Position numbers and translations under genes: made by a program. Source: Deroplatys truncata (Eukaryota; Arthropoda; Insecta; Mantodea; Mantidae). Taken from it: a stretch of DNA of 64,000 nucleotides. Shown piece after piece: positions 54,268 to 64,000 of this stretch (position 1 is its first letter; the number at the start of each line of letters is the position of its first letter). The notes beneath the pieces are model-generated. The model ran no database searches, was not told the DNA's origin, and was given only the letters and a program-made list of their open reading frames with translations. Location of the stretch: NCBI GenBank assembly GCA_030765065.1, contig CM060990.1, positions 676,233,618-676,297,617 on the forward strand, written 5' to 3'.

Positions 54268-54600
54268 TAAACTAAACTCCGTGGCACAACAGCCCGTTGC
54301 CGGGCAAAGGCCTGCCGCCCGACCGCTGCGTACCCCACCTCTACCCAACAGGCGTCATGAGTGGGGTGCAGTATTGAAGGGTGAGACAGGGTTCCTCCCG
54401 GCAGGTATATGCGGCCTCCTTAAACTGGAGCCGCTACGTTTCAATCAAGTAGGTCCTCGATTGGCCCTAACAAGGCTGAGTGCACCCCGGGTCAGATCTT
54501 CCAGCGAGAGAAAATCTCCACGCCGGTACCGGGAATCGAACCCGAGTCCCCCGCTTGGTAAGCAGCTGCGCTACCACCGCCCTAAAAAGGCGACCTTGTC
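54268..54600 (-). mobile_element. SINE-E, tRNA-derived, GC-rich
   Basis: Minus-strand head at the right: 'gggcggtggtagcgcagctg' (A box) and 'ctcgggttcgattcccggta' (B box), a well-formed pol III promoter pair. The GC-rich body runs leftward to 'gttgtgccacggagtttagt'. Only one copy in the window, so its limits are approximate. Confidence 0.7.
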
Positions 54601-54653
54601 TTCTGTTTTACGAAATCCATGAACTTACATACCATAGCGAAAAACGGCATGTA

Positions 54654-55547
54654 CGAGGGCGAATCGAAAAGTAACGCACAATAATTTTTTTTTCTGCCTT
54701 GGTATTGCAGCTGGAATCTTGCAATTTCACACAGATAAAGTTTGAAGTTTTCACTACAGAGGGTACTTTTTTATGTGCAGCTCTAGTGAGAGAAGCGTAA
54801 ACTACGCAACAAAGATGGCGCACATGTTACTGACGTCCACGTGTGAAGAGTGGAGAGGTGTGGTTCGATATTTGTGGGCCAAAGGGCATAAACCGAGTGA
54901 TATTCAGAGAGACATGCGTGACGTGTATGGGGATGATTGTATGGACTGTAGCAATGTCCCCAGGTGGTGTGCATTCTTCCTAGAGGGCCGCGTGAACCTT
55001 AGTGATTCGCCACGCTCCTGGAGGCCGGTAACATCTGCAACCCCGCAGAATGTCAGGGGCATTGAGGCGGCAATTTTGAACGACCGGCGTGTGCAACTGC
55101 GAACCTTAACGCAATAGTTCAACTTTTCCTATGGTGCAGTGTAGACATTCTTCATGACAATGCTCGCCCCTATGATACTGTTGCTGTTCGCCAGAAAATC
55201 TCAAATTTGGTTTGGAGGTGCTCCAGCATCCACCATAAGTTCGGGCCTTGCACCGTCGGACTTTCATCTGTTTGGTCCCATGAAGAAATTCCTGGCCGGC
55301 CAACGCTTTGCGACAGATGCGGCAGTGAAATCAGCAGTCCGCAGATGGCTATACTCCAAGGAAACGGACTTCTACGAACAGGGCATATTGAAACTGGTAT
55401 CACGATGGGAGAAATGTGTTGAGAAACTTGGGGACTATGTCGAAAAGTAGGTAAAAGGTGCAAGTTCATTTGTGATTTTTTGTTGTTTTAACCATTAAAA
55501 TATTTTGTTAAAAAAATTATTGTGCGTTACTTTTCGATCCGCCCTCG
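54654..55547 (+). mobile_element. Internally deleted mariner with intact ends
   Basis: Ends 'cgagggcgaatcgaaaagta' and, at the right, its reverse complement with one mismatch (about 39 bp of pairing), flanked by TA at 54652-54653 and 55548-55549. At 894 bp it is about 400 bp shorter than a complete mariner. It keeps both termini, so it could in principle be moved by a related transposase. Confidence 0.9.
54773..55450 (+). pseudogene. Mariner transposase, middle deleted
   Basis: The N-terminal frame (54773-55117) has the mariner helix-turn-helix pair ('TCEEWRGVVRYLWAKGHKPS', 'SNVPRWCAFFLEGR', 'RPVTSATPQNVRGIEAAILN'). After a stop at 55115-55117 the sequence jumps to 'ILHDNAR', the second catalytic Asp region, so the part with the first catalytic Asp is missing. 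A last frame (from about 55230) reads 'LAPSDFHLFGPMKKFLAGQR' with the third Asp, and ends 'SRWEKCVEKLGDYVEK'. Deleted and frameshifted, so not functional. Confidence 0.88.
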
Positions 55548-55549
55548 TA

Positions 55550-56206
55550 CTTCCACTAGCTAGCTGACTGCAATGTGAACTAAAGGAAACATAAAACACA
55601 GTTGTTTCCTTTATGGACCAGCGTCTCCCATTTAGCAACCGAGCGAGCTTGTAGCGCTGACTTAATGGGTCGTAAACTTTTCGTTGAAGGGAAACTTGAC
55701 ACGTAAACAAATGATGCTTTCCTCTCAACTGGAAATTTAAAATGACTCGCATTCTTCTTAGATCATAAAATGTCTGTAAGTATAAACCATAAGTGGAAGG
55801 ACAGATTGTAGGGTCTTTTAGCGTTGTCAAAACACTTTACAGTTTTGAAATGTTCAGAACAGATAGTTGATCATAATTTATTCCTTCCAATAGCGGATAT
55901 AAATTAGTTAGACAAGCATAATGTTTCTAATTTTCTTTTTATGTTTATTATTTTCCTAGCCGATTACTTATGAAATAAAAATATACCAGTTTCACCGGAT
56001 ATACATGTTTTGAGGTTCCATGAAAAAGTGTTGGATCAATAAAAAAACCTAAAACCTTCACAAATTATGAAAACATAGCAAATGTAACAGTAACAAAAGA
56101 TGTCTCCATCAACAAAATCCCTCAACAAGGAATTGTTTAAAAACCAGAAACTCACAGATGTCAAGATTGCAATTGCATTCAGTTCAGGGGCAGTTTCTCA
56201 GGGGTT
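55550..56206. other. Unassigned A+T-rich sequence
   Basis: Nothing recognised. Confidence 0.45.
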
Positions 56207-56475
56207 TTTTAAATTGAGTTTTATTTATGGACGCTCTTTAACTACTATGGCCCTTAGCGTCCCATTCTATATTGGACGTGAAAGACCGGGTATTTTGCTC
56301 AGAGGCCTCTTTATCAGGCTTGAGGTTCTTTTAGGTGCCATAAATCTACGACACGGGACCACCGGCTTTACTTCCCTTCCGAAGAAAGCCATGCCAAGGA
56401 TTTTTACGCCCGAAAAAAAATCCATCGCCTTTCGCCGGGTTTGAACCCACGACCTTGGGAATTAGAGGTTAGCAC
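56207..56475 (-). mobile_element. SINE-B copy 5 (head truncated)
   Basis: Tail 'ttaaattgagttttattta' at the left, full body, and B-box side of the head ('cgggtttgaacccacgacc') at the right; the A-box end is missing after 'gaattagaggttagca'. Confidence 0.85.
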
Positions 56476-56718
56476 GGAATTCCTCAGGTGAAGCTGGTGA
56501 ACCACATCAGCTCTTTTCTAAGTGCATTTGAATATAATTTATCTGTATTTAACATTTTATATTTAAATATTTAACTACTGACATAAAGCAATATAATTTT
56601 ACGAATCATTATTTTAAAAGCGAAAATCGCCCATTCCGAAGTGTTGCCCTGGTAGTAGAAGAAAATGAGGAAAATGGGTAACAAGCGAGTGAAATGGGAA
56701 AGTCGCAATGCCCATGAG

Positions 56719-58366
56719 TAGTAGTAGTAGTAGTGGGGTTTTAGGGCGCACGACTGTTGCGGTCATTAGCGCCCAGTCAAAGTTAAAATAAGATGCATGA
56801 ACGCAGGTAAGAACCCCGCGGTTTAAAACGAAACAAGTAAAGCTTCACAAAACAGTGCCAGCAACTGTGAAATGGAGAGCGAATAGGTAAAGGAATAAAA
56901 GACAAAATGCAGTAGCGGTAAAACGTACGATTAAAACAGAAATATAAAACTAGGTTATCAAACCCGGGTGCCCATACCGCTATGACGGATAAAACTCAAT
57001 ACACGATCCGCAGCACTGGGAGCGTCCGCCAGCACCTCAGAGAGGGTTAATGGCAAGCCCAAGGACGCACGTATCGGAGCTAAAAAGGGCATCGTAGCAA
57101 AACATGTCGAACCGACAGCGGCTCAGGACAATGAGCACAGTCCGGGGCAGGGTCGGAGGACAAAAGATGAGCATGACTAAAACGACAGTGCCCGATGCGC
57201 AATCTGGCTAAAATGACTTCCTCGCGACGCGAGGAAGTACTCCAGGTATCAGGAAGGGGCTTTACCTCCCGAAGTTTGTTGCCCTGAAGACCAGCCCAGG
57301 CAACGCTCCAGCGTGAAATTATGGAACCATGTAAAAATGAGCTAAAATCATCAGAAAGTACACAAGAGCTAAAACAACTGGGAGAGAAAAGGGCGGCCTT
57401 TGCAGCAGCATCGGCAGCTTCATTGCCTGGTAGGCCCACGTGACCAGGAACCCATAAAAAGGACACAGTAACTCCAACATTGGCGAGCGAGTGGAGGCAA
57501 ACCTGGACACGCTGTACGAGAGGGTGGTAACTGTACAGCGATCTGATGCTCTGGAGGGCACTCAGCGAATCCGAGCAAAGAACCCACTCCCGCAAAGGTT
57601 TCCGCTGGAGGTATAAAAGAGCCTGGTAAATGCCAAACAGCTCAGCTGTAAAAATAGAGCACTGCGTTAAAAGCCGAAAGGTAAAACTGTGGCGGCCATG
57701 AATAAAAGCGCATCCTACTCCCCGAGCATCCTTGGAGCCATCAGTGTAGATAAAACCACAACCTCCATACTGCTCCTTAATAGCCAAAAAAGGCCGAGCA
57801 AAGGACAGACGCTGGCGTCGTCGACTTCGGCAGAGAGAGCAAATCAAGATTAACGGCGGCCTCGGGTTGGAGCCATGGGGGAAAAACTGTTTCCTCCATG
57901 GGAAACGTTGCCGGTAAGGTGACGTCCAACAGTCGAAGGAGCAAGCGGAAACGAACACCAGGAGGACGTAAGGCCAGGGAGTGCGACGAGTACTGACGGT
58001 CCAATGAATCATTAAAAAACTGAGTAAAAGACGGATGTCCCCGCAGACTAGAGAGACTACAACCGTAACGACTGAGAAGAACATCGCGGCGATAAGATAG
58101 TGGGGGCTCAGCAGCTTCCGCACACAGGCTGATGACAGGGCTGGTTGGAAAAGCACCAATACTCAACCGGATACCACGGTAATGTGTAGTATTGAGGCGA
58201 TTCACGATCGACGGTGGAGCAGAGGAGTAGACAATGCAGCCGTAATCAAGTTTTGAACGGACCAGAGAGCGATACAGTCTTAGAAGAACAGTACGATCAG
58301 CTCCCCAGGAAGTGCCACTTAAAACGCGTAAAACATTAAGAGAACGTTCACACCTTGCCTTTAAAT
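56719..58366 (-). mobile_element. 5'-truncated LINE with 13-bp target duplication
   Basis: 'caatgcccatgag' stands at 56706-56718 and again at 58367-58379, exactly flanking the element. On the minus strand it begins inside the reverse transcriptase thumb, runs through RNase H, and ends in a 3' UTR ('gcgccctaaaaccccac') with a tail of five or six act units, (TAG)n on the plus strand. Truncation at the 5' end, a target duplication and a short repeat tail are the marks of target-primed reverse transcription. RNase H places it in the I/R1/LOA-like group of insect LINEs. Confidence 0.93.
57080..58366 (-). pseudogene. LINE reverse transcriptase C-terminus and RNase H
   Basis: The 58366-57777 frame carries the region after the reverse transcriptase core ('LKARCERSLNVLRVLSGTSW', 'LYRSLVRSKLDYGCIVYSSA'). 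Similarity changes frame near 57830 into the 359-codon frame ending at 57080. That frame has a complete RNase H: 'FIYTDGSK' with the first Asp, 'FTAELFGIYQALL' with the Glu, 'LCSDSLSAL' with the Asp, and 'LWVPGHVGLPGNEAADAAAK' with the His and final Asp. The end 'CAHCPEPLSVRHVLLRCPF' is a zinc-knuckle-like Cys/His stretch. The single frameshift and 5' truncation make it non-functional, though its residues are well kept, so the insertion is fairly young. Confidence 0.9.
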
Positions 58367-58379
58367 CAATGCCCATGAG

Positions 58380-60388
58380 CAGGTATAGAGGGTTGGTAAA
58401 GGTATCCCGGTTCCGAGATATTCAGCTCCACTGTTTACATCTGGTTGCCACGACAAGTAACTCAAGCTTGGACTTGTGTACCTCGCAGAAGCTACCTGTT
58501 TCGAGACTACGGTGAAGCTAAAATCCTGGATTTTTTGGGAGTACAAAGATCCCTTGTATAGGCTATTCAGTGGTCACTAACACTTTTGAAATATTTTGTA
58601 GACTTGCAAACATTCCTTCCCTTGGGTGATGGAGTGTTTCCCCTCTCAAATCACTTTTTAAAATTCCAAGTTCTCGGACTAGCAATTATTACCATTGTGT
58701 ATCTGGTCTTGGAAGTTTGCTAATGTGAATTAAAGTATCAACAATAAGTTTATGTCTTAAAAACATTTAAACCCTTGGCGATTTGCAATGAATCTGCAAA
58801 ATGACAGTGTGCTGCATGTTACAAATATCTTTTTCATGGTGAACTGAGGATGAAATGTAATATGTATGGGTAGACTTAAGCCAATTCTTAGCATATTAGC
58901 ACATTAAGTGGAAAGAAAAGGTGTGAAGTATTACATCAGACATTTTAAAAGCTCGCAGTATAGTATGAGTGGTTGTGCAGTAGTAATTATTTGCAAAAGC
59001 TCTTTTGCTGGGCTTGTTCTATTACTTGGGATAAAGAAAACGGGGTGGAATTCTAATAGATTTTGTGACATTCTGAATATCAATCGGTCATTGCATAAAC
59101 AATCAGATTCTGCTGAACATCTCAAATGCACGCTGCAATTAAAATAGCTCGAGAAGGATGAGAATACAATTATTGATGATGCTGTAAAAGAAAATTCACG
59201 TCTTATGTAATGTAATGATGTTAGGCTGAACAAATTATTCTTTAAGACAGTAACTGAAGCAGTACTTACCTAATGGGGAGGCAGCTGTTTCACGATGACA
59301 TTATCTAGAAGTATGCCAACTGAAAGGATGGGAGAGTCAACTTAATGCCAGAAATAGATACCTAAGTTGCATCTCTTGTTTTGTATGAAAGAGCTTTATG
59401 TATCGTTCAGGCCATGAGCTGCCACTGATTGTGTTTTGCTCCGCGCTTCCAAATTGTCTTTTCATCTGCCATCACATTGGTAAACATTATGCTTAGCAAT
59501 ATAGTAGATTTTGGGCAGGTCTCTCTCTTTTTAAACTTTTTTTATTTATGAATAAAAGGAGTTGTTGTTCCGGATGTACCTGTGGGTATGTGGTACTGCA
59601 TAGGAAGAAAAGAAATGTTACCAGTAAAGGTGTAAAGCATTAATAGCAAAGTTGTCATCTTAAGTTGCAAAAGTCACATTACTTCGGTACTACAAACAAA
59701 AGTATAAATTAAATAGAGCAGTTCATGACAGGATTTCCTGGGATTGCATAAATAATTAAATATGAAAATGTCAACAGGATGTAGAGTTGAATTCATGGAA
59801 ACCTGCCAATGCTTCTGGTTTCTAATAGCATTTTTCTTTATTTAATGTTGGCAGAATTGCCTTATCTGTGTTCCACACCAGCCCCTGGATGTACTGGTTT
59901 ATGTCAAAATGCTGGCACTCAAACATTAACCTACGAATACAGATTGGTTTTAGGCTCAGGAGCAAAAAAAGGGGGGGGAGTAAGACAAATATTAAGTGAA
60001 GTGCTAGAACCAGGTAATAGATGGGGATTGGATGTGGTAGAGGCAGGTTAATATTTCCTTACCAAGATTACACTCTGTAATATCTGAACCTATAAGTAGT
60101 GGTGGGTTGAGCCTGTTTCTTTATCAGAACTTCTTCCTCCACACCCATCAGTGAATGCTTAACACTAAAACTTGCATATTCTTCATAAAATAGTATTTTA
60201 TTGCACATTAAAGGCTTAGTTTATGAATAGTATGTAATCACATTTTGTTGCTGTGATCATTGTCTTAAATGTGGTTTAAATGAATATAAAACAAACATTG
60301 TTTCTGGGAAATTAAATATGGTGTAATCTCTCTGAGCTGCTATTTATTTTACTAAGAAGTAGAACATTTGGGGGGGATTTGATAAAAA
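58380..60388. other. 2-kb unassigned sequence
   Basis: The longest stretch with neither repeats nor recognisable proteins. Small plus-strand frames (58908-59147, and 59809-60051 with 'GSGAKKGGGVRQILSEVLEP') could be anything; I do not recognise them and do not call genes. Confidence 0.45.
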
Positions 60389-60389
60389 A

Positions 60390-60648
60390 AATTACACTGA
60401 GTTTTATTTATGGATGCTCATTAACTGCTGTGGTCCTTAGCGTCTAATCTTATACTGGGCATGAAAACCTGATAATTTTGCTCAGAGGCCTCATTATCAG
60501 GCTTGAGGTTCTTTTACGTGCCATAAATCTATGACACGGGACCACCAGCTTTACTTCCGTTCCGAAAAAAAGCCATGCTAAGGATTTTTATGCCCGAAAA
60601 AATCCATCGCCCTCCACTGGGTTTGAACCTGTGACCTCGGGAACTAGA
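60390..60648 (-). mobile_element. SINE-B copy 6 (head truncated)
   Basis: Tail and body at the left ('actgagttttatttatggat'), B-box side at the right ('tgggtttgaacctgtgacct'). More diverged than copies 4 and 5. Confidence 0.85.
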
Positions 60649-61640
60649 ACTAGTTTAGTAGACTAATTCTGAAGGTGGTACACAAACTTAATGTAAAACA
60701 CAGGGCAGCAGATACAACTATAAGTGCATAATATAGAACTAATTGTAATGTTGCTATTTACATCTCCCTCGTGGCAGAATCCAAAAATGAACTGGATAAG
60801 GAAAGTGTAGAATTTAAAATACCAATATATCCACAGAAAAGACAGAATTGGAAACAAAAAAGTAACATTCATGAACTGATTTTAAATGAGGTTATGTGAA
60901 GTACAGCAATCCATGATTAAATGTGGTTGTAGTTTTGCATCATTCATTATGTAGGTTTAGCACCTTTTCTAGTGTCATTAAAAGTTTTTTTATTTATTTA
61001 TTTACAATTTCATGTTGAAATTGCAAATGAAATGCTTTAAGTTCTGCTGCTCACAGAAAGGACTGATCTACTTTTTAAGGCTAAAATATATCCAGTCAAC
61101 ATTGAACATTGCTTTACGTAGTTACAATGTAGTATTTGCAGTACATTTACACTGCAATATTTTTAATATTATTGCTACATGTGGGAAGTACAAATATTTA
61201 TGGCTTGTATAACTAAAAACTGGGCCTTTTTTGACAGAAACATAATCAGCATTAAAGATTGTATTGGAGAAGACTGCAGTTTCTGAATATTTTTGGAGCA
61301 CTCAACTTATGTATACCTACTATACTCTGTATGTAACTGAAGCTTTCAGTGCATTTGTAGTACTATTCAATATTGATTGTAATGATTCTAGGAGTCTGAA
61401 ACCATGTGTTATTTAAGCAATACGATTGTGAAATATGCATTAAAAAAAGTAACAAGTCTTGCCACTATGTGAAAATATGCCGCTCTAAGCAGTCGGAATT
61501 TGCAATTTTTCTGCAACTCTGATATCAGTATGCTCTTCCAGTACAATTACATTGAGTCAGTTCCCTGGTCACCTGGTGACGTGCTGCTAATTCCTTTGTG
61601 AAGTGAATGTCAGTTGAAAATTAAGAAGGTTTAACTTTTC
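60649..61640. other. Unassigned A+T-rich sequence
   Basis: Nothing recognised. Confidence 0.45.
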
Positions 61641-61653
61641 TATGTGAAAAAGA

Positions 61654-62666
61654 ATGACTATTGACAGGAGGGACTGTGCACTGTTAGTGAAGTTGTTTCA
61701 TCAGAATGGACAATAGCAATACTGCAATATCACTGACAAGAGGTCCCATGACAATTGATGGGCTAGAGAACATTAAGAAATTCACGGAAACACATGAATT
61801 AGATGTTGCATCACGAAGAGGACAGCGGCCCATCCCCAGAAACTGACAATGTTGCTGTAGGTGACTGTGTAGTACATGCCTCAAATTTTGCAATGAGTGC
61901 TCAAGCTGTGTTATGTGAATTCTCGCTGCTATGTCGCAGTATGCAAGATTTTACACTGGTATCCCTACAAATTTTGTACTGTGCACCAGTTGAAACCCAA
62001 AGATATTCCACTTTGTTGTGACTTTGCTCAGTTTTTGGCAAGCATGGAAGTAGATATCTTGTTGCCGGGGAATATTCTATTGATTGATGAGGTGCATTTT
62101 ATTCTGGACAGTATAGTACCCACACAGAACTGTCACATATTGGGTTCAGCTACCCCACATGTTGTGTAGGAACCATTATTACATTCAGCCTGCATTATGT
62201 TTGATGTGGTTTCACAAGCTCCTGCATGTTGGTCCATTTTATACCTCACAGGCCTGTTAGGTGTACACTGAAATCTACATGTTTTAGGGACCTCCTTTGC
62301 AATACATGATTCCAACTTTGCAAGAATGAAACTCTGAGCACGCCATGCAAGATAGGTCAACACCACATATCGCTTGACAGGCAAAAGATTTGCTGGAAAC
62401 CTTCAATAATGACTGCATCATTTCTAGGACTTCCAGATGCATGGCCTTCAAGATCCCCAACCTAAATCCACATGACTTCTGGTTATGGGAATATTTGAAA
62501 GATCATGCCTGTTAGGGACATATCCAGTCTCTGCCTGATCTAAAGGCTAGCATACAGGGGCATGTTGCTCTGATTTCACCACATATGCTACAAGCAGCTG
62601 TCAACTATACTGTCAAATGGATACAAAATTTTGCAGAGTTGGTTGGCCTTACTGAACACCATTTGT
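61654..62666 (+). pseudogene. Mariner-superfamily transposase relic (third type)
   Basis: Old plus-strand copy in several frames. It starts 'MTIDRRDCALLVKLFHQNGQ', a helix-turn-helix beginning. It continues with 'ILHWYPYKF' (near 61945), the first catalytic Asp in 'LLIDEVHFILD' (near 62080) and 'TQNCHI'. The second Asp is in 'MQDRSTPHIA' (near 62355). Then comes 'LPDAWPSRSP' and, after a frameshift, 'NLNPHDFWLWEYLKDHAC' with the third Asp (near 62470), and finally 'FAELVGLTEHHL' before a stop. The order matches a family common in insects, distinct from the elements at 23468, 25943 and 54654. Many stops; inverted ends were not found. Confidence 0.75.
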
Positions 62667-63411
62667 AACCCCATAGTTCCTAAAAAAATTGCAGAACCAC
62701 CATTATCATGTGCTTGATCTCTTCTGCCTTTGTTCTGCACCCAAACCATGTTCTAATGGCTTACAGTGCCATATTTTCACCTGGTAATAATTTGCAAGCG
62801 CTTTGCTTAATTAACATATCAAAGGTTTCTGACTCCTATGTTCATTACAATCCATACTGTGCTACACTGAACACCATTTAGCTTAATTATGATCTAATTC
62901 AAAATTTATCTAAAATTTCCATAAATAACACAAACTGACATTCATAAGCAGGCATTCGAATTCTTAATCAATTGGCTTCAAATTATTTACACTCATACCA
63001 TATGCCAATACAAAGAATGTAAACAGTGGAAAAGGGTCACTGACAGCAAATAAACATAGCCTGGTGAGTGCTGTCTGCATGCAAATAAATGCTAACCGAT
63101 TGTACGAGGGATGGGGTGGTTCCTTAACCCTGCACTAGTCATTTGTGGACTTCATTCTGCATGAAGGTATTTTTATCATTCCCTTTAAGCTCTTTGAACT
63201 TAGGAAACACATGACCTAAGTACCTTCCTGTAATCACAAATACAATAGAATCTCATTAGTACATTTTTGCAGGAAAACAGGGTTTGGACGTCATAGATGG
63301 GAAAACGTGTTAACGAAAATGCAAAATCTGCAATTTAAGAACATAATTATATAATAAAATAAAATAATTACTATGTCTCCATATGGAATTGAAATCGATT
63401 TGAGTCCGTTT
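62667..63411. other. Unassigned A+T-rich sequence
   Basis: Nothing recognised. Confidence 0.45.
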
Positions 63412-63726
63412 CCATGCTAAATTAAATTAAATTGAGTTTTATTTATAGACGCCCTTTTACTGCTGTGGTCCTTAGCGACCCATTCTATATTGGGTGTGAA
63501 ATACTAGTAATTTTGCTCAGAGGCCTCTTTATCAAGCTTGAGGTTTTCTTTTACGTGCTGCAAATCTATGACACAGGACCGCTGGCTTTACCTCCCTTCC
63601 AAAGAAAGCCATGCTAAGGATCTGATCTTAAGCCTGAAAAAAATCCATCATCTTCCGCCGGGTTTGAACCCACAACTTTGGGAGCTAGAGGCCTAGTATG
63701 GTAACCACTACACCACAGAGGATGAC
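63412..63726 (-). mobile_element. SINE-B copy 7, nearly full length
   Basis: Tail 'aaattaaattaaattgag' at the left; head at the right with 'ggtaaccactacaccacaga' (reverse of the A box) and B box 'gggtttgaaccca'. More substitutions than copy 4. No clear target duplication. Confidence 0.85.
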
Positions 63727-64000
63727 TTTGATGTTAAATTCAATACGTCTTGAGATCAATTTGGATAAACAAAGTCCGAGAATAAATAATTCAAGCTTCT
63801 ATATTAGTCAACTTGGATTTAATTGTCAAACCTGTTAAACATTTGTTAGTTTCTCTGTATAATTTAAGCAGGATTTGAGGTTAGTGAATGTTTTTGGGAA
63901 GAATAAATTGTAAAGTATAAGCCATAAAAGTGCCTTTGCTGTGTGTTTTATTACACATGTTACAACAATTTCAGATAAACAAAAAAAAAAAAAAACAACA
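63727..64000. other. Unassigned right edge
   Basis: A+T-rich; ends with a short A run (about 63980-63996). Nothing else recognised. Confidence 0.5.

Noticed and set aside
54530-54600. Functional tRNA gene (minus strand)
   Set aside because: A and B boxes are well formed but the sequence joins a GC-rich SINE body; the acceptor stem does not close as expected.

Overview
This is a stretch of an arthropod genome, most likely an insect with a large, repeat-rich genome. The evidence is indirect: long A+T-rich non-coding stretches, many families of tRNA-derived SINEs, several IS630/Tc1/mariner lineages (one with the DUF4817-type N-terminus typical of insects), and Ty3/gypsy, LINE, piggyBac, hAT and Harbinger remains. 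I cannot name the species. I found no convincing host protein-coding gene, rRNA or functional tRNA. Nearly everything recognisable is a mobile element, a SINE, a satellite or a microsatellite.

Layout. 1-2301 is a pyrimidine-rich repeated block (three copies) ending at a 149-bp inverted repeat (2302-2450) that abuts a 3.2-kb trinucleotide (AGT/AGC/GGT) array (2451-5650). 6272-6761 has short inverted ends around a tyrosine-recombinase-like N-terminal fragment. 7210-10392 holds SINE-A copies, one with a triplicated 112-bp body, abutting a decayed piggyBac transposase. 11031-18709 is A+T-rich with an inverted-repeat element, a dispersed repeat (Rep1) and SINEs. 18710-19922 is an internally deleted hAT element with an 8-bp target duplication. 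20022-22990 is a 41-bp satellite with an 82-bp higher-order dimer and a SINE inside it. 23468-24782 is a nearly complete mariner-like element with ~90-bp inverted ends.

The centre, 25943-37991, is a nested structure: a mariner broken by an LTR-retrotransposon array laid out LTR-internal-LTR-internal-LTR (26170-37365, minus strand), flanked by a 4-bp ACCC duplication. Both internal parts are nearly identical and encode gag, a protease and the integrase tail, but lack reverse transcriptase, RNase H and the integrase core. A second, unrelated gypsy remnant at about 45.1-46.3 kb has the same protease-to-integrase-tail layout.

The right part (38-64 kb) carries SINE-B copies, an IS630-like relic, two further mariner-like relics, a LINE 3' fragment, a Harbinger fragment, Rep1 copies with a ~115-bp tandem array (52170-53370), a deleted mariner with intact ends (54654-55547), and a 5'-truncated LINE (56719-58366) with a 13-bp target duplication and a (TAG)n tail.

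How the parts relate: the window is a record of successive insertions rather than a set of cooperating genes. SINEs sit inside the satellite and against piggyBac, and the LTR element sits inside a mariner. None of the transposase or polymerase genes here looks intact, so movement of the deleted elements would need enzymes encoded elsewhere.
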